Shown: positions 45,961 through 57,268 of the stretch, piece by piece
Layout of the letters: every line of letters begins with the position of its first letter
Position numbering within the stretch: the first letter of the stretch is position 1
Source of the DNA: Furcasterigmium furcatum
Lineage: Eukaryota; Ascomycota; Sordariomycetes; Glomerellales; Plectosphaerellaceae
DNA: 64,000 nt
Assembly (NCBI GenBank): GCA_001599815.1
Contig: BCIA01000003.1
Location: 5,805,598 to 5,869,597 of the forward strand
Reading direction: 5' to 3'
Notes under the pieces: model-generated
Told to the model about the DNA's origin: nothing
The model's database searches: none
What the model saw: only the letters and a program-made list of their open reading frames with translations
Program-made: the position numbers and the translations under genes

Positions 45961-46402
45961 GGCGACCTCCTCGGCTGAGAGGTGTTGGAAGTTGCCTGTT
46001 CGGCAGAAGGAGACGAAGGCTAGAAGATAAGTGCAACCATGTTCTTCCGTAGTCAGGCGCGCTTATTTCCATTCAGCCCCTGAGTCGGAAGATTTGCCGA
46101 ACACCCAATGAATGGATGATTCGATCCACGAGCTCCACCTCGGTTCGGGTCTGGCTCTCAATAAGAGGAGCTAAAATCTGTTAGTATCGATGCTTAGTCC
46201 GGGTGGTGAAAAAGCGACGGCTAATTCGGGTTGTACCGTAGCTCCCTGCTTCGGAGCAAAGCCCTGCTCACAATGCCGTATCACGGTCCGCATAAGAAAC
46301 TATATAGGAGTTTCATGGATTGCTTTCACATGCGCCACGCGGCCCAGGTACCAACATCATCGTCATTGGTTTGCGCTTGACTGACAGTTGCCACTTGCCA
46401 CA
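45961..46402. promoter_or_regulatory. Divergent promoter of the regulator and hydrolase genes
   Basis: 442 bp between opposite start codons. A TATATAG at 46311-46317 lies about 90 bp before the hydrolase ATG and is a good TATA box. Several CGG and CCG triplets are scattered here, including GACGG and TTCGGG near 46215-46230. Confidence 0.6.
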
Positions 46403-47554
46403 ATGGCGCCCTCTATCGATGACCCCAAGACATGGCTCGAGTTTGCCGACATTGATACCGAGTTGCAGCAGGTAAGTTCCACAGGGATTGCCTCTTGATA
46501 CGAATCTGATCCCTATCGCAGATGCTCGATACCGGCGTCAAGCCCAGATTCTGGAATGACGGCCAGCTCTCGAGCCTGCCCGCAACCCGTGAGAGGTATG
46601 CCGCAGTCTTTCGCAAGGACGCGGAGGAGGCACGTAAACAAGCTGGGGATTCTGTGATTGAAGAAGAGATCTTCATTCCTACCCGAGATGGGACAAAAGT
46701 CAGGGCTCTGGTCTATCGCCCCCGCGAGATCCAGGGAGAATGCCCGCTTGCCATTTTCATTCACGGCGGAGGCTTCATCCTTGGCCTGGCAGAAATGGAG
46801 ACGCCGCCTTGCATTGCCGTGTCCAAGTCGTACGGATGCGTCTGTGTGAGTCTGGAGTACAGACTCTCGCCGGAGTTCAAGTTCCCCGTGGCCTACGAGG
46901 ACTGCTGGGACGCGATACTTTGGGTAAGCTACCCACCTTACAAGAGACGATTTTAGAGAACGTGCTGGTAATCTTATTCCTTTCCGCCAGCTGTCAAAAA
47001 ACGCCTCGTCCCTCGGCGCCAATCTTGAAAAGGGGTTCATTCTGGGAGGCACGTCGGCTGGAGGCCACATCTCTATCCCACTGTCCCACCGCGCCCGAGA
47101 TGAGGGTCTCAGCCCGCCTTTCACAGGAATTTATCTGGGAGTCACGCCCAGCCTCGTCCCTCAAACGTTGACGGAGAAGTATAAGCCATTGTACCGAAGC
47201 CGCGAGCAGCTGGCGAGCGGTATGTCGCTAACCTCGAAGTCAATTGCGCTCTACGACCTGGCGGTGGACCCCGACATGTCATCGCCCCTTTGGAGCCCTT
47301 TATTGTGGCCGACAGGGCATGGAAATCTCCCGCCGACGTTCTTCCAGATCTGCGGCGCGGATATGCTCAGAGATGAGGCTCTGATATACGAGAGGGAATT
47401 GAGACTGGTATATGGAGTGAAGACCAAGGCCATCATGTACCCTGGACTGCCTCACATCTTCTGGTATAACTATCCCTCTCACTCGGCGGCGAAGCGGTAT
47501 GTCAATGATACTCGGAGGGGCTATGGGTGGCTGCTTGGTCAGGAGAAAATGTAG
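46403..47554 (+). CDS. Alpha/beta hydrolase (HSL-like esterase/lipase, abhydrolase-3)
   Basis: Probable cytosolic carboxylesterase. Three exons, 46403-46471, 46522-46923 and 46991-47554, join in phase to give 344 residues. The oxyanion motif HGGG is at 104-107 in FIHGGGFILG. The nucleophile is Ser179 in GGTSAGG. The likely Asp lies in CGADMLRDEA and the His in PGLPHIFW. YRLSPEFKFPVAYEDCWDA between them is a typical hormone-sensitive-lipase block. There is no signal peptide. Its place beside a Zn2Cys6 regulator and a sugar porter suggests it hydrolyses an ester or lactone in one catabolic route; that is inference. Confidence 0.88.
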
Positions 47555-47949
47555 ACTCTTGATCATCCTCAAAGTGATAGAAAGAAGAACGTCTGTTATG
47601 GCTTATTCCCTGAAACCTTCATCCATCGAATCTCTCATGACTATCACACTGCACGACTGGCACGGTGATGCTGAAGATCCCAAACACATCAGCATCAGAG
47701 CCAAAGTCTGAACGCCAAGTTCAGCTTGTGATGAATACGCTTCAGCTGCATGAGATGAGTTACATCTTAGCCCCCAAACCCCATCTTGATGCTCAGCTGT
47801 CATAGCCCGCGTTGACCCTCTCTATTCCTAAATTCCTATCTCGTTCCGGAACCTTGGTTGTATGCTGCGGCCCGCTGATGTGGAAAATCACCACCCATAT
47901 GCGCACTTCGTCAGAGTACTTCTCGTCGAGGAAGGGATACGTACGGGGA

Positions 47950-47986
47950 ACGGAAGCGGTCCGGCACCAAGCCGGTACGGAAGCGG
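47950..47986. promoter_or_regulatory. Direct repeat of ACGGAAGCGG upstream of the sugar porter
   Basis: The 10-mer ACGGAAGCGG occurs at 47950-47959 and again at 47977-47986, 27 bp apart, with CCGG sites between. Each copy has two CGG triplets. This fits a binding array for a Zn2Cys6 factor, about 500 bp before the porter ATG. Function is inferred. Confidence 0.45.
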
Positions 47987-48332
47987 ATGCTGGAGATAGG
48001 GAACTTGCGTACGTGCTGCACGGCTTGATCGGGCTCTAGCAGCAGGGTCGAGCCAGCTACAGACACGGCCATGGTCCCCATGTATCTGCCCCCATGTCGG
48101 TGGTGGGGTTCCCCGGACTTCAAACTGGCCCCCTATCTCGGCCCAGGAGCTAGTCGAGATATCGGGTCCACGCCTGCTGGAGGAGGGTGTCAGGGGAGAA
48201 TTAGCGACGAGACCACGCTAATCCAGTCCTAGCGCAAGTTCGGGGTCTCAACTCAACCACCGCCCGCCGCCCTTTGAGGTCAAGACTTCTCTGTTCGAGT
48301 CGTTTCTTATCACGAGGCCAGACAAACCGAAG

Positions 48333-48338
48333 TATAAA
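48333..48338 (+). promoter_or_regulatory. TATA box of the sugar porter gene
   Basis: TATAAA within AGTATAAAAG, 142 bp before the start codon at 48475. Confidence 0.6.
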
Positions 48339-48474
48339 AGACTGTCTCTCGCTGTCGATGAAGATCCGGACTCTCTCTGTCACTTAGGCAGGAGATTGAA
48401 GGGAGTCCAGTCAACTTGATCTTCTATCATCCAACATCGCCCTCATCCGAATTTCGCTCTTCGTATCGCCCAAA

Positions 48475-50335
48475 ATGCCTTCGTTCTTCAACTTTCGCGA
48501 GTCGAAGGTGGGCAAAGAAATGACCATGCAAACGTTTTGGGTTGCCCTTTTCTGCTCGGTACGTTGAATACGACAAGAACATGCCCCTATTGCCAACAGA
48601 AACCTGTGGGTTGTACGCATGCTGACTCCAAGTATCGTGGCAGTTTGGCGGCATGTCTTTCGGCATCGGTATGTTGTTGAAGCCCCTGAAATACGGCTTT
48701 TGCTTCCCGTCAGCGAGAAGTCTAACAGTAAGATTCACTCAGACCACGGCTACTGGTCAGGGATGCTGGGTTTGCCTCAGTTCAAAAAGGACTTTGGAGT
48801 CTGGGACGATGACCTCGATGCATACACCATCCCTTCGAGCTGGCAGTCGGCCGGCAGTGCAACCCCCATCGCCGGTCTGGCCCTCGGTGCTGTCGCTGCG
48901 GGACTCTACGGAAAGCGCCTCGGCCGCGTCAAAGTTCTCAAGATCTCGACCGTCGTCTGTCTGATGGGCATTGCCATCCAAGCCTCCGCTATTACCTCCT
49001 ATTGGCAAGTCACCGCCGGCCGCATCGTCACCGCTTTCGCACTCGGACTCCTAGCCAACACCGTCCCCATGTACCTGGCTGAGATGGCGCCTCTGAAGAT
49101 TCGTGGCATGCTGGTTAACTGCTACCAGTTCTCCATTGGCGTGGGAGCGGTACTCATCAATACTGCGAATTGGGGAATGCACCAAAGAACGGACCAGTGG
49201 GCGTACCGTCTTTCTATCATCCTCCAAGGGGTTATCCCCTCCTTCTTCCTGGTTGCTTGCTTTTTTATCCCCGAGAGCCCCCGATGGCTCCTTAGCAAGG
49301 GCCGCTCCGACGAAGCCCACCGAGTCCTGACGAAGCTTCGCCCCAGCACCACCTCCGCTGATGACATTGCCCACGAGATCGAAGTAATCATGGCCGCAGA
49401 GGACGATAACAAGGCGCAGTTTGGAAGTACATGGAAGGATTGTTTCCAGTAAGTAGACTCTCTTCTCGGCCTGATAAGGCACTCGTTCTAACCTCGATTC
49501 CAACACAGGGGAACCAACCTTCGCCGAACCCTCATCGTTATCGGCGTCCAGTGTCTTCAGCAGGCACAGGGCAGCTCTTTCATGGCCACGTACAAGGTTG
49601 TCTTCTTCCAGGCCATCGGCATCCATGATGTGTACCGCATCACCATCCTGTATCTCATGACCATGTCGATCGCGAGCGCATGCGCCTTCTACATCCCCGA
49701 CAAGTTCGGTCGACGCTGGGTCATGATCATCTGTGCCACTCTCATGGCATGCTGCATGTATATCGTTGCCGGTTTCACCGGATTCGGTCTCAAGGACAAC
49801 CAGGACGCCATGAAGGGTGTCTTGGCTGCCCTGTTCATCTGGCAGTTTTCCATGAACATTGGATGGAGCAGCTGGTACGAGAACTTCCCGAAGGGCTTAA
49901 TATGCACAAATAGCACACTGACATCTATACAGCGTCTGGATCGTCACAGCCGAAACCCCCACGTTGCAGCTACGCGAGAAGACCATCACCCTCGGGACAT
50001 TCTTCGGGTTCAGCACCTCCATCCTCGTCACCTTCGTCAACCCCTTCATGCAGAACGCTGAGGCTGGCGGACTGGAAGGAAAGGTCGGGTTTGTGTACGG
50101 CAGCTTCTCGATTTTCACTGTCATTTGGGCGCTGTTCTTCCTTCCCGAGACGGGACACCGCAGCCTCGAGGAGCTCGACGAGCTTTTCAGAGAGAAGGTC
50201 TCGGTCTGGCAGTCGTCTAAGTACAAGGCCGTCGGATACGGAGGGCAGGTGTCCAAGATCGAGGCTCATGTGAACGACAACGACAGCGACAAGGCTGACA
50301 GGATTGAGCCCGTGGAGAAGCAGAGCCGCGTGTAG
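48475..50335 (+). CDS. MFS sugar transporter
   Basis: Sugar porter of the plasma membrane with 12 expected membrane segments, 527 residues. Five exons (48475-48558, 48644-48668, 48743-49448, 49509-49874, 49933-50335) join in phase; exon 2 is only 25 nt. Family marks: FGGMSFGIGYDHGYWSG in segment 1, GKRLGRVKVL after segment 2, GRIVTAFALGLLANTVPMYLAE around segments 4-5, PESPRWLLSKGR after segment 6, DKFGRRWVM, VTAETPTLQLREK and FLPETGHRSLEELDELF after segment 12. The sugar cannot be told from sequence. Its position fits uptake for the neighbouring hydrolase and oxygenase. Confidence 0.92.
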
Positions 50336-51078
50336 AAGCGCGACACTGACACCCACCATCTTGAACTATCGCCGACTCGAGGGAAACTACGGTCTCGTGC
50401 CGCCTGTTGGAGGAACAGCTGGTGTTTGTGATTTGGATTTCAGAACGTTGCTGGCACCTGAGGAAGAAGTTGGATCTGAGGAATTCATGTAGGGCTCGGA
50501 CAATTAGGAACTGGGGTGGAGGTGGGGAGGTGGCAGAGAGCGTCAAATGTATTTGGTGTTGACAAAATCTCGCTGACCACCCCAACTTGACTGACTCTGC
50601 GTTGCAAAGCTGTGAACATCACCGTGACGTCCAATCTGCATCAAACGCTAGCCGCCGTAACCTCGTCTAATGTCTATCGGATAAGCTGGGTAATGCGGCC
50701 TGTTGACGACCACCCGGCCAGCGTACAGACATCAAGTGAGTGTTCCTTTCAAGCAACCTATCCAAGAAGTCTTCTGTATTTGTTCGCCTCAGAAAGGTCC
50801 GGATTAAATTATGTCAGCGGGAGACGTCCATCTAAGTACCGGTCCAAGAGAAGGATTTTGTCACGGAGATGTGACTACGAGGGCGCGACTGACAATCAGC
50901 AGGACACCGGGAGATATTCTAATCAATAGCGAGCGCCAGCTTCGCCCAAGACGACTCTTTGGATTGGGGAGCCAGGCACGCCACTGTTTGCACGCAATAT
51001 GGACGGGGCATTCTAGGGTTGGTAGTAGTTGAATTGCAAGGTAAAGTCTTGACGTCTGCAAAAGCTCGACCAACTCCG
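50336..51078. other. Spacer between convergent genes
   Basis: 3' flanks of the sugar porter (plus) and the membrane protein (minus). No coding region is supported. Confidence 0.5.
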
Positions 51079-52025
51079 TCATGGTATAATAGTCTTCGGC
51101 ATACCCAGCTTCCTGAAACAGATCGTGAAGTCGTCGATGGTGGCGTTGCGATTTGGAATCATCTCGTGAAGGCACCCAGTCACAAACTCGAGGGCGGCGT
51201 GCTGTGTGATCTTGGCATCGAACTCGGCCGCCAGTCTTGATCGCGGCAACATGGTACGTGAGCCGGCCGCGAGGCTCAGCCAGAGAACAAGAGTGAAGAT
51301 GCCCCACGAGAGGAAGAAGTACCAGGTCATGAACATGCCGGCACCTTCGTTGGCCTGCTGGTCGGGTTTCGACTTGTTGGGGTCGCGGTCTTTGAAGCCC
51401 GCCAGGGCGGCAACTATGAGCTACAATATGAGCCACGTTAGCTATCCGGGGGGAGAATCTGGGGACATGATATCCATACAAGTCCGCCAGCGAAGGCGCC
51501 AAATTGAGCTAGGAACATGGCCAAGGCGATGCCACTGAGGCCCAGGATATCCCCGTGCGTGCAAAGAACAGGAACGAGGACAAAGACGGCGACCAGTGGC
51601 AGCAGAATGATCACAAGGCGCCAAAACCCAGGCAGCGCCCAGTAGATTCTCGATGTAAAAAATGGCCGGGCCGCTTCTGGCGTTGCCGTGGATGCCTCGA
51701 CGTCCCCAAGCGGATCTTCATTTGCAAGGAGGTGAGCTGCTTCGGAATGCAATTGATCGCGATCATCTGTTTCATCGCGCGGTGTGGCGACAGCATCTGA
51801 GGTATACGCGGGGGGTGGTGGTGCATCTGCCTTCTGCGGGCTCGGGCTCAGGGTGGTGGTCGGGGATGTCGCGGTTACAGCGCCGCGCAATTCTTCGCGC
51901 ATCACGGCGCGGACCTCTTCTCGAATCAAGTGGGCGGTGGCATCGCTCAAGTTCTGCTGGTCGGTATGATGATGGATCGGGACCATCGGGGTCCCGATCT
52001 CCTCGGACGGCGTTGTCGGTCGCAT
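51079..52025 (-). CDS. Membrane protein of unknown function
   Basis: I do not recognise a family. Two exons on the minus strand (51480-52025 and 51079-51420) join in phase to give 295 residues. Residues 1-120 are soluble, with a charged helix AHLIREEVRAVMREELRG and a Pro/Ser/Thr-rich stretch. About three hydrophobic segments follow: LVIILLPLVAVFVLVPVLC, IALAMFLAQFGAFAGG continuing across the intron into LIVAALAG, and FFLSWGIFTLVLWLSL. The C-terminal 60 residues are soluble with two Cys. The start at 52025 was chosen because the upstream in-frame extension is unlike coding sequence. It may be an endomembrane protein. Confidence 0.65.
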
Positions 52026-53212
52026 TATCGTGATGGCCTGGTCATGAAGCGGCGCAAATGGGAGAGGGATGGCCTTGGGAATGAGAGAGCGAGAGCTGGG
52101 GGTCGCCCCCAAATATCCCCCCCGAAAGACATAGAGAACGGCTGACTGGCGAGCTCCGTCTCCGTCTCCATGGTTTTTCCACTTGGCAAGGTGAGGCGGA
52201 GCAACATTATGCCGCAGTGCATGCAAATCAGCCCAATGCGGTCACCGAGGGCTGTGTTCGCCCTGCCTGACACCAGTGGCACCTCATAAAATGGGCAGTT
52301 TGTATGTAACTATCTTGCCATGTTCTCATGAACTATTATCTCAGTGAACAACCCATTCGACATGATTATAGGCCCTCTCAAGCTTCCGCTGGCCCTTGCC
52401 AGCCTCACAGCGCTCGCACAAGCTCTTATGCATAAGTTCATCGCCGGGAACTTTGTCAACAACGTCCTGGACACCTTGAGCTTCGACGACGAGACATATA
52501 TATTCTGGATCTTATTGCTAGCATACCGACAGATACTCGGAACTTTTGGCCGTCTTTCGATACGAGTGAGCTGGCAATCGCCTGGCCTTGAACAGAAATC
52601 TGAAAACACGCAGCATGATAAGACGCATCTCTATGGTACTAAATCTGAGCCTTCCAAGACGATTGCTCGGGTTATTAACTTGCGATGATGACGTATATTC
52701 TTTAAATTATTCACCCGAACGAGGGAAGTTCGGCAAACATCCTGGGGTAACATGCGGGGTGAGCGATGGGGGATCTACACAAGCTCATTATCTCTTCAAC
52801 CTACAGAGCCAGGTGGTTGGTAGGCTCTGCCCGACCCCCAAAAGGTGCATCCCTGGTAGGTATCATTACACCGAGATGCCTGATGAAGTTCTGGTCGCCC
52901 TGACAAAAATGGAGATGACGTGCTAACCACCACGTGTTATTGGCGTGAAAATATTCTGTTGGATTCCGCGCGGTATCTCGAAGCCTTCAACTTTTCGTTG
53001 GTAGTTAACCCGAGAGATTACGCGAGTGTGTGTTTGCTACCTCCGTTCCTTTCGGCCGCGAATCACCGCTTGACAGCAACGCTGGCGAATATTAATAAAG
53101 CGACGGGTCCGGTGGGTAAGTAAAGAACGGGATGGTTCAGTCCGGTCTCCTCATCCCCTCCGAGAGTAACCTGAAGCATCCAAGTTAGACACTCTCGCTC
53201 ATTGCATTCGAC
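52026..53212. other. AT-richer spacer upstream of the GH28 gene
   Basis: No supported gene. Several parts (52300-52900) are clearly more AT-rich than the flanks. A short dyad CCGAAC-N7-GTTCGG lies at 52725-52743. A 114-codon plus-strand frame at 52344-52688 has no recognisable sequence. Confidence 0.45.
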
Positions 53213-54775
53213 ATGCACCCCCTTCGTTCCTTGGTCTATTTGACCTCCCTGGCTACTGTGTCCCGGGCAAGCGACGGACCGTGTCACAAAACTTGTGTTG
53301 TTAAGTCAGGCGGCAACAGCGAGACAGATGACGCGCCGGCCATCACTCGTGCCTTTGAGAGATGTGGAAAAGGAGGCCACATCATCTTCGAGTCCACCAC
53401 GTACTACGTCAACTCAGTCCTCAACTTCACCGGACTGAAAGACGCCAAGATTGACATTCAAGGCACCCTTTTGGTACGTCATACACGAGAAATCACAGGA
53501 CCACACATCCTCATATTGATGTTGGACAGTGGAGCACGGACATTGAGTACTGGCTAGACCACTCCCTTGAAGTGGGTTTTCAGAACCACTCAACTGCCTT
53601 GATTCTTGGCGGTGATAACCTGGTCATCGAAGGGAACGGTGTCGGAACCCTGAACGGCAATGGGGACTACTGGTACAAATGGATCAGGGAGCAGGAAAAC
53701 ACGTCCAACTACCCCGGGAGGCCGCATGCCGTGACCTTCAACGGCCTTACCAACTCGATTGTCAAGGGCGTCAACTTTGTGAGAAGCCAAATGTGGTAGG
53801 TACTTGTCAGTGTTGACAACAGATCTCCGCCAGCGGAGTGGGCAGTAGAGAAAGTTGCTAATAGCAAGCTGTAGGACCATGTCTATCATCAACTCTCATC
53901 ACGTCGAGTTCACAGACATCTTCATCAACAACACCGGAAACCAATACCAAAGCTGTACGAGTCCCTTGACCGGGTTTTCAGACCCGATTAATACGATGCT
54001 TTGGCCGCCTGCTGACTCTTTCAAGCGAACACTGATGGGGCAGACACCATCGCGTCGTCGCACATCACGTTCAACAACTGGACCGTATACAGCGGGGACG
54101 ACAGCATTGCCCTGAAAGGTAACAGTACAGACATCACGATTAAGGACTCTAGGTTCTACGATGGCTTGGGCATCGCACTCGGCAGCCTGGGCCAGTATTA
54201 TCGGGAGTTTGAGGAAGTTGAGAGGCTCAGAGTGAGCAACTGCTACTTCGAAAACACGCTGCATGCGCTCTATGTCAAGACATGGACCGACGATCGAAAC
54301 GGGTATCCTCCCAACGGGGGAGGCGGCGGCCTTGGATGTGCGTATCATTACTTCTATAGCCCCTGTTGATACATCTTGTCCAGTGGCCTCCGTGTTAACC
54401 CGAGTCTTCTCAGATGCCAGAGATATCACTGCAAAGAATCTGACCTCGGTCGGAATGCGAGGCTCCGCGTTCTCTATCTCGCAGTGTACTCGATTCATTG
54501 GCGCCCCAGGAGACGGCAATTGCACCAACTCGCAGTTCAAGCTCAGCGACATCACCATCGAAGGATTGTACGGGACCACGGTGTCTCCCCGTGTCGCGAG
54601 TCTCCAGTGTAGCGCCGTCGCGCCCTGCGAGAGAATCGGCCTGTTCGATGTCGATTTGAAGTTTGAGAACGGCACAGAGGCAACTAAGTACCTCTGCGGG
54701 AACGCTAAGGATCCTCGCGGCTTCGAATGCAACGGCCAGGTCTGCGAAGGAGGCAGCTCGACCGGAGAGTGTTGA
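53213..54775 (+). CDS. Secreted GH28 exo-acting pectinase (RGX/exo-polygalacturonase type)
   Basis: Hydrolyses galacturonosyl links in pectin, from chain ends. Five exons (53213-53473, 53530-53795, 53875-53954, 54026-54337, 54384-54775) join in phase to give 436 residues. A signal peptide covers about 1-19. GH28 catalytic motifs are NTDGAD and the DD pair in SGDDSIALKG. The usual GHG motif is replaced by GLGIALGSLGQY, and the Arg-x-Lys block by ALYVKTWTDD followed by GYPPNGGGGGLG. These changes are seen in exo-rhamnogalacturonases and related exo-enzymes. Several N-glycosylation sites and paired cysteines are present. The last acceptor (CCAG at 54383) is the one that keeps phase. Confidence 0.85.
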
Positions 54776-55585
54776 GAGTATCATCGCGTTTCAGGAGAGG
54801 GAGATGGCGGAGCGAATGTGGGAAGGACGTCTGAAGCGCCTTTTGAGAATGGGCAAGTTCGACGAACCCATCTTGTACGGTCGATAGAACTTGAGGTTAA
54901 GAAGAGTGGTGATGGTATTAGGCTGCGAGCGGGGTGTCGAATGATCCGTCTGCACGACGTGACCATGGCAATTAGGGGTTGGGGATCTTACATTTGAAAC
55001 GGGAGTGCGCTACATGAGCGTCGAGGATTACTGACTAGTGTTCTCTTAAATATCTTCCTACCACTCTGAACCAGAGATGGACGCCGGGGATGGCCTCATG
55101 CGGTGATTTGAGGTCCTCATCGACCATGACTAGGTGAGAAATGGCTAAGGGAAGGCAAAGCGAAGAGGAGGATCGTAGGATGACAGCAATGAGGCACATG
55201 AGTTCGCCTATTCGCGAATTTCCCTTGAATTCTGACGGTCTCCAGCTCCCGACGTGGGCAATGGATGTGACTGCTGACATGGTTGTGCACGGGGCGCTCA
55301 AGGTCAACTGTAAGCGGATGTTGCACGGGACTGGGTTGAGCACCGAAAGCCGCCCGCGATGGTTGACGACGGAGGCCTGAACTTGAGTTAGGGGGAGGTT
55401 TCGCTCACACCCGCCCCAAGACATTGATTTTCAGGGGCGTTGACGGCTCCGGCCCGGGCGGAAGTGTGCGGGAAAAGTGGGACCAGCTCGGGACCTAAAC
55501 TGAAGCCACTTACCAAGCCAACCCCGCTTCTCGTATTTGAATCTCTCCTGACAGCTTCAGTTCGCTTCTTCACACGCAACGGACT
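54776..55585. other. Spacer between GH28 and TPR genes
   Basis: 3' flank of GH28 and promoter of the TPR gene, both plus-strand. Nothing further is seen. Confidence 0.5.
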
Positions 55586-57244
55586 TTGGAAATGCTTCCT
55601 GACGAGTACTGCTTCGACCTGGGTAACTATTCCCGGCCTGTCACGACCAAGTCTAGCGCAAGCCAGGTATGGTTCGACCGTGGCCTGCAATGGAGCTACG
55701 CCTTCAACCACGACGAAGCTGCGTTCTGCTTCGAGAAAGCCATTGCCTCCGATGATACCTGCGCAATGGCCTACTGGGGACTCGCCTACTGCGTCGGCCC
55801 CAACTACAACAAGCAATGGAGCTTCTTTGATGAGAAGGATCTCCTTGACGTCACCCAGAGAGGCCATTCTGCCGCTCAGAACGCACTCGACAACATTTCA
55901 CAGGTCTCTCCTGTGGAACAGGAGGTGATCAAGGCTATCCAGCATCGGTATCCCGGCCACCAACCCGCGAATGCCTGTGAAATGTGGAGCCGAGACTTCG
56001 CCGAAGCCATGCAGCTCGTCCATGACAAGTTCCCGGAAGACTTAGACGTCATCACCGTCTTTGTCGATGCGGTCATGAACCTTCATCCGTGGAACATGTG
56101 GGACCTGGCGAGTGGAAAGCCAACTGACGGTGCGCGGACGCTGGAGATGATGGCTCTGCTGGAACACGCCATGACCCTGGACGGCGCTCTCCAACACGCC
56201 GGCCTCCTACACCTGTACACCCACCTTATCGAGATGTCACCAACTCCCGAGTCTGGCCTTCGTATCGCAGACCATCTCAGAGGTCTTGTTCCCGACGCTG
56301 GCCACCTGCACCACATGCCCACGCATCTCGACGTGCTGTGCGGGCAGTATGAGCAGTCAATCGAATGGAACTCGCGCGCCATCGCTGCCGACGAGAAGTA
56401 TCTCGCTAAAGCAGGGCCTCTGAATTTCTACTCCCTCTATCGAGCACACAACTACCACTTCCGTGTGTATGCGGCCATGTTCTCGGGCAACTTCAAAGTT
56501 GCAATCGAAACGTCTGCGAGTCTTGAGGCCTCACTTCCGAACGAGCTGCTCCTTGTTGAGTCACCGCCCATGGCTGACTGGCTGGAGGCTTTCCTTTCCA
56601 TTCGCGCCCATGTGCTCGTCCGCTTTGGGCGGTGGGAAGACATCATCGACCTGGAAGTTCCTTCAGACACGAAACTCCGGTGCATGACGGTTGCGATTAC
56701 GCACTATGCTAAGGGTATCGCGTACGCGGCCTTGGGGCGGATCGAGGAGGCGGAGAACCAGCGTCGATTCTTCCGGGACGCGCAGGCGACGATGCCAGTG
56801 TCAAGGACGTTATTCAATAACACGTGCGCGGACATCCTGAAAATAGCCGCCGCCATGCTGGACGGTGAGCTGGCGTACCGCCGAGGCGAGCTCGAGGAGG
56901 CATTCACTCTACTGCGACAGGCCATCGAGCTGGAAGATAGTCTGCCGTACGACGAGCCCTGGGGGTGGATGCAACCGACGAGGCATGCATATGGGGCGCT
57001 CTCGCTAGAGCAAGGGAGGGTGGAGCAGGCGCTGGCAGCTTATAAGGCCGACCTCGGCTTAGACGGGACGCTCGCGAGGGCTCTGCAGCACCCGGGCAAT
57101 GTGTGGGCGCTGCATGGGGCGCATGAATGTCTGGTGAGACTTGGGAAGGGAGTGGAGGCGGAGGAACTAAGACGGGGACTAGATAGGGCTCTGGGGAAGG
57201 CAGATGTTGAAATTTTGGCTTCGTGTTATTGTAGGAGGGGATGA
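55586..57244 (+). CDS. Tetratricopeptide-repeat protein
   Basis: One exon of 552 residues. Residues 1-110 contain WFDRGLQWSYAFNHDEAAFCFEKAIASDDTCAMAYWGLAY-like repeat units (split here: WFDRGLQWSYAFNHDEAAF and CFEKAIASDDTCAMAYWGLA). Further TPR-like helices occur at about 370-400 (YAKGIAYAALGRIEEAENQ), 430-455 and 475-500. A His-rich block HLHHMPTHLDVLCGQY lies near 245. No signal peptide or membrane segment. Similar proteins are found in bacteria and filamentous fungi with no assigned reaction; it could be a scaffold. An alternative start two codons later (55592) is equally possible. Confidence 0.8.
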   Translation: MEMLPDEYCFDLGNYSRPVTTKSSASQVWFDRGLQWSYAFNHDEAAFCFEKAIASDDTCAMAYWGLAYCVGPNYNKQWSFFDEKDLLDVTQRGHSAAQNALDNISQVSPVEQEVIKAIQHRYPGHQPANACEMWSRDFAEAMQLVHDKFPEDLDVITVFVDAVMNLHPWNMWDLASGKPTDGARTLEMMALLEHAMTLDGALQHAGLLHLYTHLIEMSPTPESGLRIADHLRGLVPDAGHLHHMPTHLDVLCGQYEQSIEWNSRAIAADEKYLAKAGPLNFYSLYRAHNYHFRVYAAMFSGNFKVAIETSASLEASLPNELLLVESPPMADWLEAFLSIRAHVLVRFGRWEDIIDLEVPSDTKLRCMTVAITHYAKGIAYAALGRIEEAENQRRFFRDAQATMPVSRTLFNNTCADILKIAAAMLDGELAYRRGELEEAFTLLRQAIELEDSLPYDEPWGWMQPTRHAYGALSLEQGRVEQALAAYKADLGLDGTLARALQHPGNVWALHGAHECLVRLGKGVEAEELRRGLDRALGKADVEILASCYCRRG

Positions 57245-57268
57245 GGGAATGATTGGAAAGACGACGGT

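Larger units (their letters stand above)
47555..48474. other. Upstream region of the sugar porter gene
   Basis: About 0.9 kb without a supported gene. It holds a CGG-rich direct repeat near 47950-47986 and a TATA box at 48333-48338, listed separately. Confidence 0.5.
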
